Part shown: positions 60,295 through 64,000 of the stretch, piece after piece
Position numbering within the stretch: the stretch's first letter is position 1
Layout of the letters: each line of letters starts with the position of its first letter
Assembly: GCA_018894105.1 (NCBI GenBank)
Contig: CM032122.1
Span: 38,843,404 to 38,907,403, forward strand
Direction: 5' to 3'
Length of the DNA: 64,000 nt
DNA from: Jacaranda mimosifolia
Taxonomy: Eukaryota; Streptophyta; Magnoliopsida; Lamiales; Bignoniaceae
Notes under the pieces: model-generated
Database searches by the model: none
What the model saw: only the letters and a program-made list of their open reading frames with translations
What the model was told of the DNA's origin: nothing
Position numbers and translations under genes: made by a program

Positions 60295-62184
60295 TCATTT
60301 AATTATATTATGTACCATCACAATCGTGCAATCTTGATTTCTCAAAATATAAAATGAGGAAAAGACATTAGAACCTACAATTGGACAAGAAACTAAATGT
60401 TATCTAATGGTTTCAAGTGTACCAAAAGATCAAACCAAATCATAAATTACCATTACAATATCCAAAAAATTATAGATATGAGAGTATTAGATCTCATTTT
60501 AAAATTGAAACCAAACGAGGTTCAATGTTTCTGATGTGTTCTGCAGAATCGTACTTGATATCTCGAAACATGAAGCAATAACACCCAAATTTGTGAAGAA
60601 GAAATTTAATATGAATTTCTGTGAGATCTCATATCTTACCAAACTTTACATCTCCTTTTTTTTTTTTTTTTTTTGGAAATCTCTACTTCAAACCCCAATG
60701 ACACCATCGCTCTTTTCTGCAATTTTAGCAATTCATTTATAGAATTTTTCTTTTTAGATAAAACAAAAACATTGAGGATCAATGCTATTTAAAGTTTGAT
60801 ATGGGTGTAAATTATGAAAGGGTTCTATGTATCCTTAATATTTAATCAAAATATCGAGATAGACACTTTTATTTGGATCTGTTGATTCAATTCTAACCAA
60901 TTAAAGTCCGACAATAAGATCGACAAGCACTTTTATTCGGATTTGATCAATCCAATTTTTATGAATACAATCTAACAATAAGGTTAATCTGAAAGAACGT
61001 ATACTTTACATTGAGACATTACATCACCTGCTAAATAACATACTGTACTTATCCCATTTCACAAATATACATCTATGATTTACCTACTTTTCAATTTCTT
61101 TTCTTTAATTATGTGATTGATTTGATTGTTGGAGAGTTTTTGTTGGAGTAGTTTTCAGTGACCCTAAATGTTTTTTGTGCTTTCAAGAAGAACTCAATTC
61201 CAATTTTGATCGAATTGATTCGAAGAACGCCTAGCAACTTCATATTTTATCCATATTATAAATTATATAGTTTAAGTTTTTATTTTATTCAAATACTATG
61301 ATTAGTTATTAATATGATAATATCATTTTCAATTATTTAATTTACTTGTACTTTAGTAATATATGGGGATTTCAAATTTGTATGAAATGTTAATATTTCA
61401 TATTACATTTACGAACTTAAATTTTAAATTTTGGTACATATGCATTTCATGTTCATGCGAATTTCACTACATTCTAAATATTATTTGTTATTATTCCCTT
61501 TTAATATAATTTGTGTCAAAGATTAGATTCAGACTGGCACCTATTACAAAGTAGTATATAATATTTTAGTAAAATTATATTACAAAAGGCTTCAAATTTT
61601 AGGTTCCTTTATATTTTTTATTCACGTTTTTCTCTAATAATATATTATTTTCTTTAAATAGACCTCGAAGTTTCTGACAATTATGTAAATATATAAATGT
61701 TGGATTTATCGATACGTACCTCAAAATCTACGCATCCATCGTACGTACTGATACAAATACGGATTCATTAACACTACTTTCGTATTTAATAATATGTAAT
61801 AAGATAATTAATTAAATTAATTAATCCCCTTTGCAGCATCTTAAGTCTGTCCTTGCGTGTAAATTAGTATCATCCCACGTTGTAAGCAATAAGGACAAAA
61901 GTTGTGGTTTAACGTAGTGGACAAACATACGATCTCCCAAAGAAGAAATAATACTAACACTAGTTGTAATTATCATAAAAAATGTGAACATTTAGATTAA
62001 TCCGCCGCGATGGCTACTTATAATTGCACAACTTTCGCATTTATTTTCTTTTTTAATAGTAACGTACACTATGTATGTACGTACATGGTATATATACATA
62101 GAATACATGTTTAAATTATTATATTTGACCAATAATTTTTTTGAAATGATAAAATAAATACGTATTCAAACTGTTACATTCCAG

Positions 62185-62688
62185 TGTTGAAATTCAGGAG
62201 GATTTATTGTGAAAATTATGAAATAATACTAAAGTAATTCAATGGAAACGGACAACAAGATTTCACGTGGTTCAGAGATATGCTTAATCTATTTGACAAA
62301 GAAAGAGTTTTATTGATTTCAAATCAAGTTAATAAGTACAACTTTAAGTCCCACATATTTTATAAGAACATCTAATACCCTCGTTCTAAATTCCGTATCG
62401 AGAAAACTATTTCAAAAGCAGCTAGAATCACTCGTGTATGGTCTCTGATGATTGTCCTGGAAGCAAACTGCTTAAATACTCGCGAAAAAGAGTCCTTGGC
62501 CCATGGGCCTGTGCACAACACCGGCTGCTGAATGCTTGGCACCGCGACGCTGAGACGCCAGCTGCTAAATGCTCGGCGCCGCGGCGCTGGCTTTTTGGTG
62601 TTGCGGTGCTCGGTCCCTTCAAGCCTACCCCACTTCGTTTCTTCTGTTTCTCGTCATTTGTAGCCCAAATTTCAAGACAAAATTAACA
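62185..62688. mobile_element. Candidate solo LTR
   Basis: The block starts TGTTGAAATT and ends AAAATTAACA, giving TG...CA ends with a short inverted TGTT/AACA, over about 504 bp. ACGTGGTTCAGAGATATG near 62269 recalls LTR-type sequences. The right part (62520-62610) is markedly GC-rich and contains an imperfect repeat of GCTGCTGAATGCTTGGC. The flanking five bases do not match, which weakens the call. Confidence 0.3.
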
Positions 62689-63389
62689 TCATACATAAAA
62701 AATTTCAAGATGATAAATTAAGTATATATATATATATATGCAATCTCGATTTACATTCTACGAGAAATATATATATATATATATATATGTGAGGAATCAC
62801 ATCCAAATTATTATATCCAATCCATAAAACTTTTAGACATGATATAATAAGTAAACATGCATTATGTTGTATATATGTATAATAAATAAATATGTCTAAT
62901 AATGTGCATTAGGTGCAATATCTTTTTATATTAGTATGAAAAATATATATGTATTTTGAGATGATAAAATAAGTACGTACAAAGTAACACAATGTACGGC
63001 AAATGGAGCAAAAGAATTCCCAATAGCAATAATTACTAAGAAATAATTAATTAGGACTAATTAGGACCATTCTTGGGGTTTGGGTAATATGTGAAGACAA
63101 ACTAATTATTAACATGTTAATGAGGTGGTTGTATGTCTCTATTAAGATTTAAGATTAAACTCAATGTCATGATCTCGTCCAATACCTAGAAATCATTATT
63201 GTGTAAAATAATTAACAATATTTAATTTAGCACAAGCTAGCTTTAATTAATAATTAATGATGCCTTAGCTGGTCGGTGCACAGACTTAAGCGCTAGGAAG
63301 CTTCCTCCTTGTAATAAAATTGAAGAAACAAAAGAACGGAGGTTGGCTATTTATTTATCATTTTATCTTGTTTGGAGTTTTAGTGTGTG

Positions 63390-63512
63390 TGTGTGTGTTT
63401 TAATATTGTTATTATTAAATTAATTAAATACATGCATTTAAAAGTTTGTTAGATTCTAAACCTCAAACTTCATATACGTGTAGGGACAATGGTATCGAGT
63501 ACCACTCAACTA
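63390..63512 (-). mobile_element. SINE-like candidate
   Basis: On the minus strand TTGAGTGGTACTCGATACC (box-A-like) precedes GAGGTTTAGAATCTAAC (box-B-like) with tRNA-like spacing. The end runs into a (TG)n tract. Different tail from the other copies. Confidence 0.4.
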
Positions 63513-63534
63513 TTTATCTTGTTTGAATGAGTAA

Positions 63535-63905
63535 GGGCTCGTTTGTTTTGTTTTCTGGACGCATTTTTATTTTTTACCGAAAATGAAAATAAACAGTCAT
63601 AAACTTTTTCCCTATTTTCACATCATTTTCATTATCAAAATATTCTTCCAAACAAACTTTTGAACTCTCTCTCCATTTTCATATTTAATCACTTTTTATT
63701 TTCTTCTACTCACATTTGCATGACTTTTAATATAAAAACATTATATTTTTCAAATATAACTCATTTTCAATCCTACATAATTATTAAATTTTAAACAAAA
63801 CATCCAAACAACATTTCATTTTCAAAAACACTTATGTAACTAACTTTTCACTATTTTTTTTCACCAGAAAATGAAAATGCTTCCAGAAAACAAATCCAAA
63901 TGCAC
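63535..63905. mobile_element. MITE at the window's right edge
   Basis: The left end GGGCTCGTTTGTTTTGTTTTCTGGA-type sequence pairs with the reversed right end GTGCATTTGGATTTGTTTTCTGG; TTTGTTTTCTGGA and GCATTTTTATTTT are shared. TAA precedes the left end. Non-coding and rich in CATTTTC words, as in family A. Confidence 0.6.
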
Positions 63906-64000
63906 TATAAAAGAAACAAAAAACTAAAAAAGAGAGGTTAAGTGTACTTTTTGTTTTATTTTTTTTTGAATTTAAAGTTCAATCTTAGGTTTTTATCCAA

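Larger units (their letters stand above)
58003..64000. other. EXO70B1 3' flank and gene-free remainder
   Basis: 58003 to about 58300 should hold the EXO70B1 3' UTR. Beyond it lie a hAT-like end near 59343, a SINE-like copy at 60190-60294, an LTR-like block at about 62185-62688, AT microsatellites at about 62727-62790, another SINE candidate at about 63390-63512 and a MITE at about 63535-63905. No protein gene is supported. Confidence 0.6.

Noticed and set aside
62428..62686. GC-rich open frames on both strands
   Set aside because: Coincide with a short imperfect repeat inside the LTR-like block; composition alone explains the open frames.

Overview
This is nuclear DNA from a dicot plant: AT-rich, with intron-split genes, plant-only gene families, microsatellites and many small transposons. 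Species cannot be named from sequence alone. Five protein genes are supported, at roughly one per 13 kb.

Layout, left to right: (1) 1-4540, gene-free AT-rich DNA with one MITE and microsatellites. (2) 4541-6734, minus strand, a six-exon laccase of 563 residues in the LAC5/12/13 group; it carries a miR397-type target site and a TATA box. (3) 6735-10842, intergenic with SINE-like copies. (4) 10843-29183, minus strand, NAA25, the auxiliary subunit of the NatB N-terminal acetyltransferase; 19 exons reconstruct to 1011 residues with consistent phase, and its large introns hold three MITEs. (5) 29184-37243, intergenic with three hAT-type elements, two having 8-bp target duplications, plus another MITE. 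(6) 37330-42465, plus strand, SNX2-type sorting nexin, five exons; its family-typical N-terminus lies one base out of frame just upstream. (7) About 43690-50320, a degenerate Mutator-like element whose transposase core is missing and whose body consists of four unrelated tandem arrays (periods about 250, 122, 104 and 88 bp) that share GTACTTCA/GTACTACA-like words; a piece of LTR retrotransposon lies inside the last array. (8) 50561-51145, minus strand, intronless PRA1.B membrane protein. (9) 51146-55793, intergenic with nested MITEs. (10) 56143-58002, plus strand, intronless EXO70B1-type exocyst subunit. (11) 58003-64000, gene-free, with SINE, LTR-like and MITE remnants.

The genes do not form one pathway, but SNX2 (endosome/retromer), PRA1.B (ER/Golgi Rab handling) and EXO70B1 (exocyst, autophagy-linked traffic) are all membrane-traffic genes. 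The order laccase-NAA25-SNX2-PRA1.B-EXO70B1 looks like an unfractionated ancestral block: from memory, Arabidopsis keeps EXO70B1-SNX2a-NAA25 at one locus (AT5G58430-58450) and PRA1.B6-SNX2b-LAC13 at another (AT5G07110-07130). The most unusual structure is the Mutator-like element filled with GTACTTCA-word satellites.
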